NCBI GenBank assembly: GCA_964586155.1
Contig: CAZPHC010000002.1
Coordinates: forward strand, 186,001 to 250,000
DNA length: 64,000 nucleotides
Direction: 5' to 3'
Source: SXNM01 sp964586155
GTDB lineage: Bacteria; Myxococcota_A; UBA9042
Below are positions 1-8,095 of the stretch, piece after piece. The notes under the pieces were generated by a model. The model had not been told where the DNA came from. It ran no database searches and worked only from the letters and a program-made list of their open reading frames with translations. Within the stretch, counting starts at the first letter, position 1. Each line of letters opens with the position of its first letter. The position numbers and the translations under genes were made by a program.

Positions 1-1
1 C

Positions 2-2563
2 CAGGACGGCTCGGCCAACGACACCGACGGCAACGACATCGGGGCCGCCGACGCGGGGGCCGACGTCGACCCGGACACGGGCGGACCTGACACAGGCGCT
101 GCCGACACGACGCCCCCAGACTCGACCGGCACCGATACGACCGGCACCGATACGACCGGCACCGACACGACCGGCACCGACACGACCGGCACCGATACGA
201 CGGCCCCGGACGCCGGCCCCGTGGACACCTGCGGCTGCAGCAAGGACGCGGACTGCGCCGCGGGTCCGAGCAAGCCGTGCCAGGCCACGCTCTGCGTCGG
301 CTGCCAATGCCAGGAGGTCCCGTTCAAGGACGGCGCGCCCTGCGACGACGGCAAGGCCTGCACCTCCGACGACGCCTGCAAGGCGGGCGCCTGCGTCGCG
401 TCGGAGGCCGGCTGCCAGCCGGCGTTGCCGCCCGGCATGGGCCAGTCGCCGTGCAAGGTGCCGGGCAAGCCGCCTGCGCCTGCCAAGGCCAAGCTGGTGC
501 CGGCGTTTTCGAACCTGACGTTCGCGATGCCGGTGGAGCTGACGACGCCGGGCGACGGGACCAACCAGATCGCGGTCGTCGAGCGTGCCGGACGGATCCG
601 GGTCTTCCCGAACGATCCGGCCGTGGCGACGACGACGGAGCTTCTGAACATCACGGGCAAGATCGACCAGAAGGGCGAGGGCGGCCTGCTCTCGGCAGCC
701 TTCCACCCGGCGTACGCCAGCAACGGCCACGTCTACGTCAACTACACGCGCATCGGCGACTTCCACACCATCGTCGCCCGCTACACCAAGGGCAGCAACG
801 GCGTCGCGCCCTCCGCCTCCGAGCTCGTGTTGCTCGACATCCCGCAGCCCTACAGCAACCACAACGGCGGCCAGCTCGCCTTCGACAACGCCGGCAAGCT
901 GTTGGTCGGCATGGGCGACGGCGGCTCCGGCGGCGATCCGCTCGGCTCGGGCCAGAACGCCAAGACGCTGCTCGGCGCCATGCTGCGGATCGACGTCGAC
1001 ACGCCTAGCCCGGGCAAGACCTACGGCATCCCCGCCGACAACCCGAACAAGCCGGACTGGCTGCCCGAGATCTGGGCCATCGGCTTGCGCAACCCCTGGC
1101 GCTTTTCGGTCGACAAGCCCACCGGCAAGGTCTGGGTCGCCGACGTCGGCCAGGGCAAGTGGGAGGAGGTCGACATCGTCCAGGGCGGCGGCAACTACGG
1201 CTGGAACGTCATGGAGGGCAACCACTGCTACGCGCCGGCCAATTGCGACCCCAAGCCGTACGATCCGCCGGTCTTCGAGTACGATCACGGCCAGGGCACG
1301 TCGATCACGGGCGGCCACGTCTACCGCGGCAAGCAGAACCCGAGCCTGGTCGGCGCCTACGTCTTCGCCGACTATGGCTCGGGCCGCTTCTGGTCCCTGC
1401 ACGCCGACGGCAAGGGGGGCTGGACGCCCACGGTCCTCGGCGTGCTGCCGACCAAGCCGGTCGACATCGGCCAGGACGAGCAGGGCGAGCTCTACGCCGT
1501 GCAGCTCTTCGGCGCGACGATCCAGCGATTGGTCGAGGATTCCGCCTCGATCGCGGAGCCCGCGCCGCCCGCGACGCTCTCGGCGACCAACTGCTTCAGC
1601 GACCTCAAGACGCTCACGCCGGCCGCAGGCGTGCTGCCCTACGACGTCAACGCGCCGCTGTGGAGTGACGGTGCGAGCAAGGCGCGCTTCGTCGTGCTGC
1701 CGAACGCGAGCGGTGCTCCCGCCGCGCCGCCCAAGCCTGCGCCCCTGGCGCTCGCTGCCGACGACCTCGACGTGGCGACCGCGCCCGTCGGGACGCTCGT
1801 CATCAAGCACTTCGCGCTCGGCAACGCCGCCATCGGCCAACCGGGCAGCGTGCCGGTCGAGACCCGCTTCATGCGCCGCGACGCCGACGGCTGGGTGTTC
1901 TTGACCTACCGCTGGCGCGCGGACGGCAGCGACGCCGACGTCGTCTTCGCTGGCGACAAGGTCGCGGTCGCGTTCCCGGGCGGCGGCAGCCAGACCTGGC
2001 CCTTGCCCTCGGTCGATGGCTGCAAGACCTGCCATCAGGGGCCGAGCGGCCCGGGGTTGCTCGGGATGTCGGCGGCGCAGCTCAACCGCCAGGGCAGCTT
2101 CGGCAGCGTCCAGGCCAACCAGCTCGCGGCCTGGGCCGCGGGCGGCGCGCTGACGGGCTACGCCGGCGACCCGAACAAGCACGCCGCGTTCCCGCCGCAG
2201 CTGCTGCTGCCGAACACGACCGATCCGCTCAGCGTCCAGACCCACGCCCGGACCTGGCTGCACGTGCAATGCGCGAGTTGCCACCGGCCCGGCGGCAGCT
2301 CGCAGGCCAGCATCGACCTGCGCTTCGGCACGGCGCTGGCCGCCTCGGGCGCGTGCAACGTGACGCCGGCGTTCGGCGATCTCGGCCTGAACAACGCCAA
2401 GATCCTCGCGCCCGGCGCGGCTGCGTCGTCGGTGCTGTTGGCCCGCGTCCAGGCGCAGCCCGGCAGCGCGCCGTTCATGCCCCAGCTCGGCGTGTCGATC
2501 GTCCAGCCGCAGGCCGCGGCGCTGCTCACGACCTGGCTCGGCCAGCTGTCGGGCTGCAACTAG
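2..2563 (+). CDS. PQQ-dependent sugar dehydrogenase fused to diheme cytochrome c (5' truncated)
   Basis: The frame is already open at the window edge, so the start and presumed lipoprotein signal lie upstream. Order seen: a Gly/Thr/Asp linker with GTDTT repeats, a Cys-rich module (nt 221-420), a glucose/sorbosone-dehydrogenase beta-propeller (about nt 500-1540, with GMGDGGSGGD and GLRNPWRFS motifs typical of soluble PQQ aldose dehydrogenases), then a C-terminal part resembling the SO2930/HNE_0200-type diheme cytochromes (LPYDVNAPLWSDGASKARF, ETRFMRRDADGW). Two heme c sites are visible: CKTCH (nt 2021-2035) and CASCH (nt 2270-2284). Inferred role: oxidation of a sugar or other alcohol outside the inner membrane, with electrons passed internally to heme. 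The substrate cannot be read from sequence. The GTG at 221 is not a credible start because coding continues upstream. Confidence 0.85.
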   Translation, partial: QDGSANDTDGNDIGAADAGADVDPDTGGPDTGAADTTPPDSTGTDTTGTDTTGTDTTGTDTTGTDTTAPDAGPVDTCGCSKDADCAAGPSKPCQATLCVGCQCQEVPFKDGAPCDDGKACTSDDACKAGACVASEAGCQPALPPGMGQSPCKVPGKPPAPAKAKLVPAFSNLTFAMPVELTTPGDGTNQIAVVERAGRIRVFPNDPAVATTTELLNITGKIDQKGEGGLLSAAFHPAYASNGHVYVNYTRIGDFHTIVARYTKGSNGVAPSASELVLLDIPQPYSNHNGGQLAFDNAGKLLVGMGDGGSGGDPLGSGQNAKTLLGAMLRIDVDTPSPGKTYGIPADNPNKPDWLPEIWAIGLRNPWRFSVDKPTGKVWVADVGQGKWEEVDIVQGGGNYGWNVMEGNHCYAPANCDPKPYDPPVFEYDHGQGTSITGGHVYRGKQNPSLVGAYVFADYGSGRFWSLHADGKGGWTPTVLGVLPTKPVDIGQDEQGELYAVQLFGATIQRLVEDSASIAEPAPPATLSATNCFSDLKTLTPAAGVLPYDVNAPLWSDGASKARFVVLPNASGAPAAPPKPAPLALAADDLDVATAPVGTLVIKHFALGNAAIGQPGSVPVETRFMRRDADGWVFLTYRWRADGSDADVVFAGDKVAVAFPGGGSQTWPLPSVDGCKTCHQGPSGPGLLGMSAAQLNRQGSFGSVQANQLAAWAAGGALTGYAGDPNKHAAFPPQLLLPNTTDPLSVQTHARTWLHVQCASCHRPGGSSQASIDLRFGTALAASGACNVTPAFGDLGLNNAKILAPGAAASSVLLARVQAQPGSAPFMPQLGVSIVQPQAAALLTTWLGQLSGCN
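125..199 (+). repeat. 15-bp tandem repeat in the lipoprotein linker
   Basis: Five head-to-tail copies of ACCGGCACCGAYACG encode a Thr/Gly/Asp-rich linker. The unit is a multiple of three, so copy-number change would only alter linker length. Confidence 0.9.
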
Positions 2564-2600
2564 CCGCCGAAGGTGGGCTCGCTCCGGGCGCCGCGGCGAC

Positions 2601-3131
2601 TCAGCCGATGGTCTCGACCTCGCCGTCGACGAACGCGCGCATGTACGAGACGTAGGCCTGCCAGCCCTCGTCGATCATCGCCTGCAGCTTGGCGTCGAGG
2701 CCGCGCTTGAACACCGCTGGCGTGCCGGCGATCAGGCCCGCTTCGTAGACGCGGCCCACCGGCAGCAGGCTCGCCGCCGCCACCAGGCTTCGCGATGGCA
2801 CCACCGCGTTGTCGAGCAGCGTGCTGCCCATGCCGATCAGGCAGTCGTCGCCGATCTGGCAGCCGTGCAGGATCACGCGGTGGCCGACCGTGACGCGCTC
2901 GCCGACGACGAGCTCGCTGCGGCCGCCCGTGGTGTGGCAGACCGAGCCGTCCTGGATGTTGCTGCGCGCGCCGATGCGGATCGGGCCGCAGTCGCCGCGC
3001 AGGACCGCGCCGGGCCAGACGCTGACCTCGGCTCCCAGCTCGACGTCACCGATGATCGTCGCCATCGGGTGGACCCACGCGCTCGGGTGGATCCGGGGCG
3101 CCACGCCCTTGTACGACTGGATCATCTGCAC
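2601..3131 (-). CDS. Gamma-carbonic-anhydrase-family hexapeptide-repeat protein
   Basis: A 176-residue left-handed beta-helix protein of the YrdA/PaaY group: repeated hexapeptides (IIGDVELGAEVSVW, VTVGHRVILHGCQIGDDCLIG) run through residues 15-130. The metal-ligand pattern of gamma-carbonic anhydrases is present, with a His in SVCHTT and two in GHRVILHG. Many relatives show weak or no carbonic anhydrase activity, so the family is secure and the reaction is not. Its stop lies 37 bases from the dehydrogenase stop (convergent). Its start is 25 bases before the hydrolase's end position on the same strand. ATG-CAG-ATG leaves a choice between two starts two codons apart. Confidence 0.85.
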   Translation of the reverse strand: MQMIQSYKGVAPRIHPSAWVHPMATIIGDVELGAEVSVWPGAVLRGDCGPIRIGARSNIQDGSVCHTTGGRSELVVGERVTVGHRVILHGCQIGDDCLIGMGSTLLDNAVVPSRSLVAAASLLPVGRVYEAGLIAGTPAVFKRGLDAKLQAMIDEGWQAYVSYMRAFVDGEVETIG

Positions 3132-3156
3132 CCCATCAGGTCGCGGCCGCGCGCGG

Positions 3157-4500
3157 CTACGGTTGGATGTTCTTGCTCTCGATCTTGGCCCAGCTCTGCG
3201 TCGGCGCGAGCAGATCGACGATGGCCGCGGGCTCGAGCCGCAGCCAGATGCGCGCGGCGGCCAGCGCCCGATCGGCGATGTCGGCGTGCACCTGCTCGAG
3301 CGGCGGCTGGGCGTCTGGATTGCACATGGTGCCGAGCTGCTTCTTCATCTCGGCGGGCAGCACCGGCCCGAGCGCGCAGATGTCCGAGAAGACGTAGTGG
3401 TTGCTGCCCGTGAGCACCCAGAGCGCCGCGACGCCCGGCAGGTCGTTGTAGATGGCCCGCGCCTCGCTCGCGACCGGCGTCAACGTGTCGCCCGTCGCGC
3501 CCATCAGCACGATCGGCGGGAAGGTCTGGCCCGCCTGGATCTTCGGCAGCATGCCAAACGAGTAGCCCGCCGGCGCCAGGGGCACCGCGAGCACGCAGCG
3601 CGGATCGCTGAGATCCCACGGATCCGGGCCGAGCGCGGCGACCTCTGCGCAGAGCTCCTTCGGCGCGCCGGCGGCGTCGCAGTCGAGCTTGTAGGCCGGC
3701 GGTATGCCGACGCGCATGCCGGCGATGGCGAGGCTGGTGTAGCCGCCGAAGCTATGGCCCATGATCGCGTAGGCCTCGGTCTTGGCCAGGCCCGCGATCC
3801 ACGCCGGCACCTTGGCGTCGGGCTTGGCGAGGGTGTCGACGACGGCGCGGATGTCCTTGGGCCGCCAGATCGGCATCACGCCACCCAGGTTGTTGTCCAT
3901 CGACCAGATCGAGTTGCCGACGTGCTCGGGCGAGGCGACGACGAAGCCGTGTCGCGCCAACCACTCGGTCAGGAACACCGATTGGTCGCGGATGCCGCCG
4001 TTGCCGTGGCTGAACATCACCAGCGGCCACGGGCCCGCCAGCGCCTTGGCGTCGCGCACTGCGCCGAACGGCGACGTCGCCAGCCCGCCGGCGTACTTGG
4101 TCGCGCTGGCGCCCGGGCTCGGCTCGGCCGGGTACCAGACCTCGACGGGCAGCTTGCGGCCGGCGGCGCCGACGACCTCGATCGTCGTCACACCGATGGC
4201 GAAGGTGGTCGGCGCGCTGGAGGCGTCGGCCTGACTCGCGTCGTCCGGCTGCGCGTCCGCGCTGGTGCCGTCTGCGGCGCCATCCACTGTGCCGCCGTCG
4301 AGTGTGCCGCCGTCGAGCGTGCCGCCGTCGAGCGTGCCGCCGTCGAGCGTGCCGCCGTCGTTGGCCGCGCCGGCGCCGTCCTCGCTGCCGCAGCCGACCA
4401 GCGTCGCCGCCAGCATCATCGCGGCGAGGCCAAGCCGGGCCCGGCGCAGCGTCGCCGAAGGTGCGGCGGCCGAGGAAAGCTCGATGATGCGGACGTTCAT
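3157..4500 (-). CDS. Lipoprotein alpha/beta hydrolase (PAF-acetylhydrolase/dienelactone-hydrolase-like)
   Basis: A 447-residue secreted lipoprotein. The signal peptide ends in lipobox LVGC (Cys37), followed by a (GGTLD)n linker and then an alpha/beta-hydrolase domain from about residue 100. Ser250 in GHSFGG is the nucleophile, FSHGNGG is the oxyanion strand, an Asp in GATGDTLTP and a His in GSNHYVF complete a plausible triad. The layout resembles bacterial PAF-acetylhydrolase-like and chlorophyllase-like esterases. The natural ester is unknown. ATG at 4500 was chosen because the signal peptide starts there; longer readings are Arg/Pro-rich antisense translation. It diverges from the Cys-rich lipoprotein gene at 4666. 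Confidence 0.8.
   Translation of the reverse strand: MNVRIIELSSAAAPSATLRRARLGLAAMMLAATLVGCGSEDGAGAANDGGTLDGGTLDGGTLDGGTLDGGTVDGAADGTSADAQPDDASQADASSAPTTFAIGVTTIEVVGAAGRKLPVEVWYPAEPSPGASATKYAGGLATSPFGAVRDAKALAGPWPLVMFSHGNGGIRDQSVFLTEWLARHGFVVASPEHVGNSIWSMDNNLGGVMPIWRPKDIRAVVDTLAKPDAKVPAWIAGLAKTEAYAIMGHSFGGYTSLAIAGMRVGIPPAYKLDCDAAGAPKELCAEVAALGPDPWDLSDPRCVLAVPLAPAGYSFGMLPKIQAGQTFPPIVLMGATGDTLTPVASEARAIYNDLPGVAALWVLTGSNHYVFSDICALGPVLPAEMKKQLGTMCNPDAQPPLEQVHADIADRALAAARIWLRLEPAAIVDLLAPTQSWAKIESKNIQP
4289..4363 (-). repeat. 15-bp tandem repeat encoding (GGTLD)5
   Basis: Five near-perfect copies of GTGCCGCCGTCGAGC (plus-strand reading) code for the linker just after the lipidated Cys of the hydrolase. 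The last copy differs and gives GGTVD. Changes in copy number keep frame. Confidence 0.9.
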
Positions 4501-4596
4501 GGCTGCGGCTCCACGACCCAGGGGAGGGCGCCGGCCGTCGCGTTCGGCTGCACGACAGGCGCCGATGTCGCGGGGCTCCGGCCGCCGAACGCGCGT

Positions 4597-4626
4597 TTGG
4601 CGCATCGGCGCGGCGGATGGTACCTT
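4597..4626 (+). promoter_or_regulatory. Candidate promoter of the Cys-rich lipoprotein gene
   Basis: TTGGCG (4597-4602), an 18-base spacer and TACCTT (4621-4626) lie 40 bases before the ATG, in the 165-base region between divergent genes. Assigned by sequence resemblance only. Confidence 0.4.
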
Positions 4627-4665
4627 CCTCGGGACGTCCGCGCCACCGCGGGGTCGGAGGCCACC

Positions 4666-5919
4666 ATGCGCGCGACCACCTGGACCGGTTCCTTGCGCCG
4701 ACGTGCCTTGCTGGCCCGGATCTGCGCGCTGTTCGCGGTGGCAGGCAGCGGTTGCAGCAGCGAGACCGAGGTCGGTGGCCCCGTGCTGCTGACCGGCGTC
4801 GGGATGGATGGCTCCGGTTCGCTCGACGGCGCACTGGCGGCCGACGGCGCCGGCGTGAGCGATGCGGCCATCGGCGCCGACGACGACCTCGCGAGCGACG
4901 ACACGCCGACCGCGTCGGCCGACGCGACCGTCGGCGATGCCAGTCCGGTCGCTGACGGCAGCGTCGTCGCCGACACCGCGTCGCTCGACGACGCGACCGT
5001 GGCAGCCGACACGGCGGCGGGATCCGACACGGCCGTCGCCTCCGACACGGCCGTCGCCTCCGACACGGCCGTCACCTCCGACACGGCGGCCAGCTCGGAT
5101 ACGGCGACCACGCCCGACACCGCGACGGCGCCCGATACGACGACGTCGCCGGATACCACGCCCGCGCCCGACACGACGACGGCGCCCGACACGACGACGG
5201 CGCCCGATACGACGACCGCCGACACGGCCGTCACGCCGGACGCCGGGCCGGCACCGGTCTGTGGCGACACCGTCTGCGTCGCCGGTGAGGCCTGCCCCTT
5301 CGACTGCAGCCCGACGGCCAAGGCCACCCAATCGTGCGCCAGCTCGAAATGCCCGCAATCGCTGGCCGCGTGCCAGGCCGACGCGGTCTGCGTCGCCTCG
5401 CTCAACACGGTGCTGACCTGCCTCGACGGCTGCAAGCCCAACGACTTCATCTGCTCGGGTGCCTGCCAGGCCAAGATCGGCACCAACGTCCAGGCCATCA
5501 CCTTCGGCAGCTGCTTGCTGGCCAACGGCTGCCTGTCGAGCGGGACCACCGGCGGCTGCGGCGATGGCGTCTGCAAGTCGCCCGAGTCGCAGTGGTCGTG
5601 CCCGCAGGACTGCAAGCCGCCGCAGCCCGGCCCCTACTGCGGCGACAACGTCTGCAGCAAGGACGAGTCGGCCTCGTCGTGCCCGCTCGACTGCGACAAG
5701 GACGGCAAGAAGGCCTGGTCCTGCGTGCAGTCGACGTGCCCGAGCCAGACTGCGGCATGCGCCAGCGATCCGGTCTGTACCAGCGTGCTCGGCGTCGCCG
5801 CCCAATGCGCGCTCGACTGCGACGAGCAGCTCACCTGCATCCTCGGCTGCCAGTCGAAGCTGAACAACAACAGCAAGGCGATCGCGTTGGTCAGCTGCGG
5901 CGCCACCTGCTTCCTCTGA
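4666..5919 (+). CDS. Cys-rich lipoprotein with Asp/Thr-rich linker
   Basis: 417 residues. The signal peptide ends in lipobox AGSGC (Cys30). Then comes about 165 residues of low-complexity SDTAVASDTA/APDTTT linker, and a C-terminal part with two related units: CGDxVC...C.x.DC followed by a helical six-Cys segment (SSKCPQSLAACQ and STCPSQTAACA). No enzyme motif is visible. The likely role is a surface or periplasmic protein held away from the membrane by the linker; ligand unknown. GGAGG five bases before the ATG fixes the start. It belongs to the same architectural group as the lipoproteins at 23804 and 45602. Confidence 0.75.
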   Translation: MRATTWTGSLRRRALLARICALFAVAGSGCSSETEVGGPVLLTGVGMDGSGSLDGALAADGAGVSDAAIGADDDLASDDTPTASADATVGDASPVADGSVVADTASLDDATVAADTAAGSDTAVASDTAVASDTAVTSDTAASSDTATTPDTATAPDTTTSPDTTPAPDTTTAPDTTTAPDTTTADTAVTPDAGPAPVCGDTVCVAGEACPFDCSPTAKATQSCASSKCPQSLAACQADAVCVASLNTVLTCLDGCKPNDFICSGACQAKIGTNVQAITFGSCLLANGCLSSGTTGGCGDGVCKSPESQWSCPQDCKPPQPGPYCGDNVCSKDESASSCPLDCDKDGKKAWSCVQSTCPSQTAACASDPVCTSVLGVAAQCALDCDEQLTCILGCQSKLNNNSKAIALVSCGATCFL

Positions 5920-5948
5920 CGCAGGCCGCCCGCGCCGACGCCGACGAC

Positions 5949-7724
5949 TCAGCCGAGACGGACCCAGGCCGACTTCATCCGCGCCCCGGGGTGGTCCACC
6001 GTGGCAGGCTGCTGACGTAGCTCCAGGACCCGTCGGCCGGCGCGCTGGCAGCCGTCCTGGATCATCTGGGCGAAGCGGCGGCGATCGACCTTGCTGTGGT
6101 TGATGCAGGCGAGCATCCAGCCGCCCGGCGCGACCAGCGGGGCCGCCAACGCGACCAGCTCGGCGTAGTCGCGCCCGGCCGAGAAGCGCCGCTTGCCGAC
6201 GCGGGCGTAGGTCGGTGGGTCGAGCACCACGAGGTCGAAGGGCTCACCACGGCGCTGCAGCCGCGGCAACCAGCCAAAGACGTCGCCACGCAGCGTCTCG
6301 TGCCGCGTCGGATCGTCCTGGCCGTTGCCGGCGAGGTTCTCGCGGCCGCGGGCGAGGGCGCGGGCGCTGGCGTCGACGCTGACGGTGCGCCGGGCCCCGG
6401 CGACGGCGGCGGCGACCTGGAAGGCGCAGGTGTAGGCGAAGGTGTTGAGCACCGTCAGGCCGGCGGCCATCTCGGCGACGCGGCGGCGGTTGTCGCGCTG
6501 GTCGAGGAAGATGCCGTTCTGCAGGCCGTCCGCGAGATCGATGCGGTACAGCACGCCGTCTTCTTCGATCAGCCGCACGCCGGGCTGCCCCTGCACCAGC
6601 GGCAGGTCCGGACCGGCCCGCAGCGGCGTGCTCGGCACCAGGCCCGCGGCCACGGCGTCGCCGACGACGTTGGCCTGACGCGGCCGCAGCTTGAGCCAGA
6701 CGGTGGTGAAGCCCAGGCGATCGGCCAGCGCCAGGGCGCGTTCGCGCTGTCGCTGCAGCACCGCCTGGAGCTGCGCCGGGGCGATCAGGCCGTCGTCGCC
6801 CTCGTCGGGCAGGGCGTCGTAGACCGCGACGACCAGGTGCGGGCCAAAGCGCTCGATGACCAGGCTGCTCTCGTCGTCGTACAGGCGGATGGCGTCGCTG
6901 CGGCCGCTGTGGGCGAGGCCGTGGCGACGGCGCAGGGCGCGCTGCAGGCGATCGGCCTCGGGCTCGAGCTTGCCCTGGATCCAGGCCGAGAACGCGGGCG
7001 GGCGTGGCGCCAGGGCCCGGATGTCCGGCGCCTGCCAGGCCGCGCGATGCCACAGCCGCCGCTCGGCCTCGGCGGATCGACCGGCGCGGACGTCGTCGCC
7101 CTCGCTGGCGACCGGGAACGCCCCGAGGTTGCTCGCGACGACCACGCCACGGGCGCGCAGCCGGGCGACGACGTCGAGGCCGGCGCCGTCGACCGTGTGG
7201 ATCTCGAGCAGCGTCCGCGGCCCGTGCTGCTGCCGCACCTCGCAGCGCAGGCCCTCGCTGGCCAGGCCGGCGCGCATGGCGGACTCGGCCGCGCCACCGA
7301 CCAGGGGCCAGCCGAGCACGCCGGCGAGCCAGGTCGAGCGCACCTCGCCGTCCTTGAGCGCGCGCTCGAGCAGTTGTTGGGCCGCCGCGTCCTTGACCAC
7401 GCAGACCACGCCCGACGCCAGCGCGTCCTCGTCGCCGTGCGGGCCGCCGTGGCCGCCGATCGCGTCGCCCGACAGCTGCCAGCGCTGCTCCCACGCCGCG
7501 TCCGGGCTGCCCTCGGCCGCTCCGAGCCGCAGCAGCACCTCGTTGGCGTCGCTGGCGGGCGCGCGGCTGCGGCGCGGCGCGCAGCCCACCTGGCTCGGCT
7601 TGTCGAGCAGGACCAGGCCCGGCGCGGCGCCGATCCGCCACGACGCCGGCACGTGCGGCCACAGGCGCGCGCGTTGCTGCGGCGAAGCGGCGGGCCCCTG
7701 GCTGGCGTCGGTGGGTGGCAACAT
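5949..7724 (-). CDS. Degenerate RluA-like domain fused to RlmI/RlmK-like SAM methyltransferase
   Basis: 591 residues. The C-terminal half (about 270-591) is a class I SAM-dependent rRNA methyltransferase of the RlmI group: SDAIRLYDDESSLVIERFG, NGIFLDQRDNRRR, motif I VLNTFAYTCAF (YTGGF in typical members) and motif IV VVLDPPTYARVGKRRF. The family makes 5-methylcytosine in 23S rRNA. The N-terminal 210 residues resemble RluA pseudouridine synthases: LVLLDKPSQV (38-46), then HGDEDALASGVVCVVKD where RluA has HRLDRDTSG, and LEIHTVDGAG where RluA has the TGRTHQIR region. Asp100 could be the catalytic residue, but its surroundings are eroded. The start is the ATG with GGAG upstream. Whether the first domain is active or only binds RNA is open. 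Confidence 0.75.
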   Translation of the reverse strand: MLPPTDASQGPAASPQQRARLWPHVPASWRIGAAPGLVLLDKPSQVGCAPRRSRAPASDANEVLLRLGAAEGSPDAAWEQRWQLSGDAIGGHGGPHGDEDALASGVVCVVKDAAAQQLLERALKDGEVRSTWLAGVLGWPLVGGAAESAMRAGLASEGLRCEVRQQHGPRTLLEIHTVDGAGLDVVARLRARGVVVASNLGAFPVASEGDDVRAGRSAEAERRLWHRAAWQAPDIRALAPRPPAFSAWIQGKLEPEADRLQRALRRRHGLAHSGRSDAIRLYDDESSLVIERFGPHLVVAVYDALPDEGDDGLIAPAQLQAVLQRQRERALALADRLGFTTVWLKLRPRQANVVGDAVAAGLVPSTPLRAGPDLPLVQGQPGVRLIEEDGVLYRIDLADGLQNGIFLDQRDNRRRVAEMAAGLTVLNTFAYTCAFQVAAAVAGARRTVSVDASARALARGRENLAGNGQDDPTRHETLRGDVFGWLPRLQRRGEPFDLVVLDPPTYARVGKRRFSAGRDYAELVALAAPLVAPGGWMLACINHSKVDRRRFAQMIQDGCQRAGRRVLELRQQPATVDHPGARMKSAWVRLG

Positions 7725-7833
7725 GGAACTCCGTGCGCCCTTGGCGCGGCGCCTCCCAGGTTCGATCCTGCCGCGTGCGCTGTCCAGCGTCGGCGGCGCG
7801 TCCGCGGCGCGACGGCGGCGCGGCGACCTCAAG

Positions 7834-7862
7834 TTGACGCAGATCGCCGCAAGGGCTAGAAC
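7834..7862 (+). promoter_or_regulatory. Candidate promoter of tRNA-Arg
   Basis: TTGACG (7834-7839), a 17-base spacer and TAGAAC (7857-7862) lie 30 bases before the mature tRNA 5' end, a normal distance for a stable-RNA promoter. Confidence 0.55.
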
Positions 7863-7891
7863 GCCGCTCGGTCCGTCTCGGCGGGCCGGAT

Positions 7892-7968
7892 GCGCGGCTA
7901 GCTCAGTTGGATAGAGCACTGCCCTCCGAAGGCAGGGGTCGCTGGTTCGAATCCAGCGTCGCGCGCCA
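7892..7968 (+). tRNA. tRNA-Arg, anticodon CCG
   Basis: A complete 77-base tRNA with encoded CCA. The seven-base acceptor pairs GCGCGGC with GTCGCGC (one G-U). The D-arm has AGCTCAGTTGGATAGAGC, the anticodon stem is CTGCC/GGCAG with loop CTCCGAA (anticodon CCG), and the T-arm is GCTGG-TTCGAAT-CCAGC. It reads CGG, a common Arg codon in this G+C-rich sequence. It stands alone, 128 bases before asnB. No integrase or duplicated 3' end is seen, so it is not an obvious island site. Confidence 0.98.
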
Positions 7969-8095
7969 CCTCCACGTCGTAGCGAAGGCTCCTGGGGCCG
8001 GACACGCGGGACGGCCCGGCCGTCTGCGCTCGCGGCGCGTGCGTCGACGTCCTGGCGGCCGGGGTGAGGACGGCAGCGCGAGCGCGGAGGGCAGC

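Noticed and set aside
2809..4665. A long plus-strand frame running through the carbonic-anhydrase-like and hydrolase genes into the lipoprotein at 4666
   Set aside because: The part before 4666 is the reverse of two recognised minus-strand genes; only the portion after the GGAGG-preceded ATG has a signal peptide and sensible composition.
7892..8095. tRNA-Arg as an integration site of a genomic island
   Set aside because: No integrase, no duplicated tRNA 3' end, and the following gene has ordinary composition.
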